Notes under the pieces: model-generated
Databases searched by the model: none
Seen by the model: only the letters and a program-made list of their open reading frames with translations
Told to the model about the DNA's origin: nothing
Part shown: piece after piece, positions 7,061 to 7,385 of the stretch
How the letters are laid out: every line of letters begins with the position of its first letter
Numbering within the stretch: position 1 is the stretch's first letter
DNA from: Desulfobacterales bacterium
Lineage (GTDB): Bacteria; Desulfobacterota; Syntrophobacteria; B119-G9
Length of the DNA: 7,385 nt
Assembly: GCA_026992215.1 (NCBI GenBank)
Contig: JALXAI010000139.1
Location: 1 to 7,385, forward strand
Direction: 5' to 3'
Translations under genes and position numbers: made by a program

Positions 7061-7080
7061 GGGGGGCAATTTTAGGTTAT

Positions 7081-7117
7081 CAATACCACCTTGTTTTGAT
7101 GGATTCGGTTCCTTAAG
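7081..7117 (-). repeat. Degenerate terminal CRISPR repeat
   Basis: 29 bases (7089-7117) are identical to the consensus repeat, but the first 8 on the plus strand differ (CAATACCA instead of GTTTCAAT). In crRNA orientation it is the 3' handle part that has decayed. This is the usual state of the last, leader-distal repeat, so no spacer lies to its left. Confidence 0.9.
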
Positions 7118-7385
7118 GCTCTTCCTGATCTTCCAAAATAGCTTCCTCAGCGTGTTTCAATCCTTGTTTTGATGGATTCGGTTCCTTAAGCGTAATCTTT
7201 AATAGCAAGATTTTCAACCGGAGAAAGTTTCAATCCTTGTTTTGATGGATTCGGTTCCTTAAGAACAAGGGGCTCTGTCACTACGTCGACACCTACTGCT
7301 GTTTCAATCCTTGTTTTGATGGATTCGGTTCCTTAAGACTACTTCTGGAGCCACGATCATGGTTTACCCGGAGGAGGTTTCAATC
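7081..7385 (-). CRISPR. CRISPR array, leader-distal end (runs beyond the window)
   Basis: Three perfect 37-bp repeats lie at 7154-7190, 7227-7263 and 7301-7337. A degenerate copy is at 7081-7117 and the first 9 bases of another at 7377-7385. On the plus strand each begins GTTTCAATCC and ends GGTTCCTTAAG. Spacers are 7118-7153 (36), 7191-7226 (36), 7264-7300 (37) and 7338-7376 (39 bp), all different. On the minus strand the repeat ends in ATTGAAAC, the 8-nt 5' handle of many type I and type III crRNAs. With the degenerate repeat on the left, this says that transcription is leftward and the leader lies to the right. These are then the oldest spacers. No cas gene is in the window, so the type cannot be settled; repeat length and handle are compatible with types I-B, I-A or III. 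Confidence 0.97.

Noticed and set aside
7051..7080. AT-containing stretch left of the array as a CRISPR leader
   Set aside because: It adjoins the degenerate repeat, is short, and the repeat orientation places the leader on the right. It is better read as the fading end of the transposase remnant.

Overview
This window looks like an accessory stretch of a Gram-negative-type bacterial chromosome. I cannot assign it to a genus. The transposase remnants recall families I associate with Desulfobacterota and anammox-type Planctomycetota, but that is a recollection and not a phylogenetic test. Genes are tightly packed from 1 to about 5.4 kb. From 5.4 to 7.1 kb there is only decayed sequence, followed by the end of a CRISPR array.

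Layout. Positions 2-931 (+) hold the C-terminal end of a histidine-kinase-type ATPase, a small two-helix membrane protein that overlaps it by 4 bp, and a small soluble protein 7 bp further on. Together they look like the tail of a signalling operon. Positions 1058-2398 (+) encode an inositol-3-phosphate synthase behind a strong Shine-Dalgarno. Positions 2932-5381 (-) carry two glycosyltransferases overlapping by ATGA: a GT83/ArnT-like membrane enzyme first, then a GT2 polyprenyl-phosphate sugar transferase. This is the usual lipid-linked sugar pair: the GT2 loads a sugar on a polyprenyl phosphate and the GT83 transfers it outside the membrane. The two gene groups converge on a dead IS630-type transposase (2506-2865, -), which has two in-frame stops and has lost a catalytic Asp.

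From 5382 to about 7075 I see no intact gene. Within it are a broken von Willebrand factor A (vWA) protein gene with a recognisable signal peptide and MIDAS motif (5959-6330, +) and a broken, C-terminally truncated IS91-family transposase (6426 to about 7060, +). From 7081 to the window end lies a CRISPR array with 37-bp repeats and 36-39-bp spacers. The repeat contains the ATTGAAAC crRNA handle on the minus strand, and the leftmost copy is degenerate. The array is therefore transcribed leftward, its leader lies to the right outside the window, and we see its oldest end. No cas gene is present here.

No new biological system is convincingly visible. The points most worth checking are the CRISPR tail joined to a dead IS91 element, the unknown small genes coupled to the kinase, and the inositol phosphate synthase as a hint of inositol lipids or solutes.
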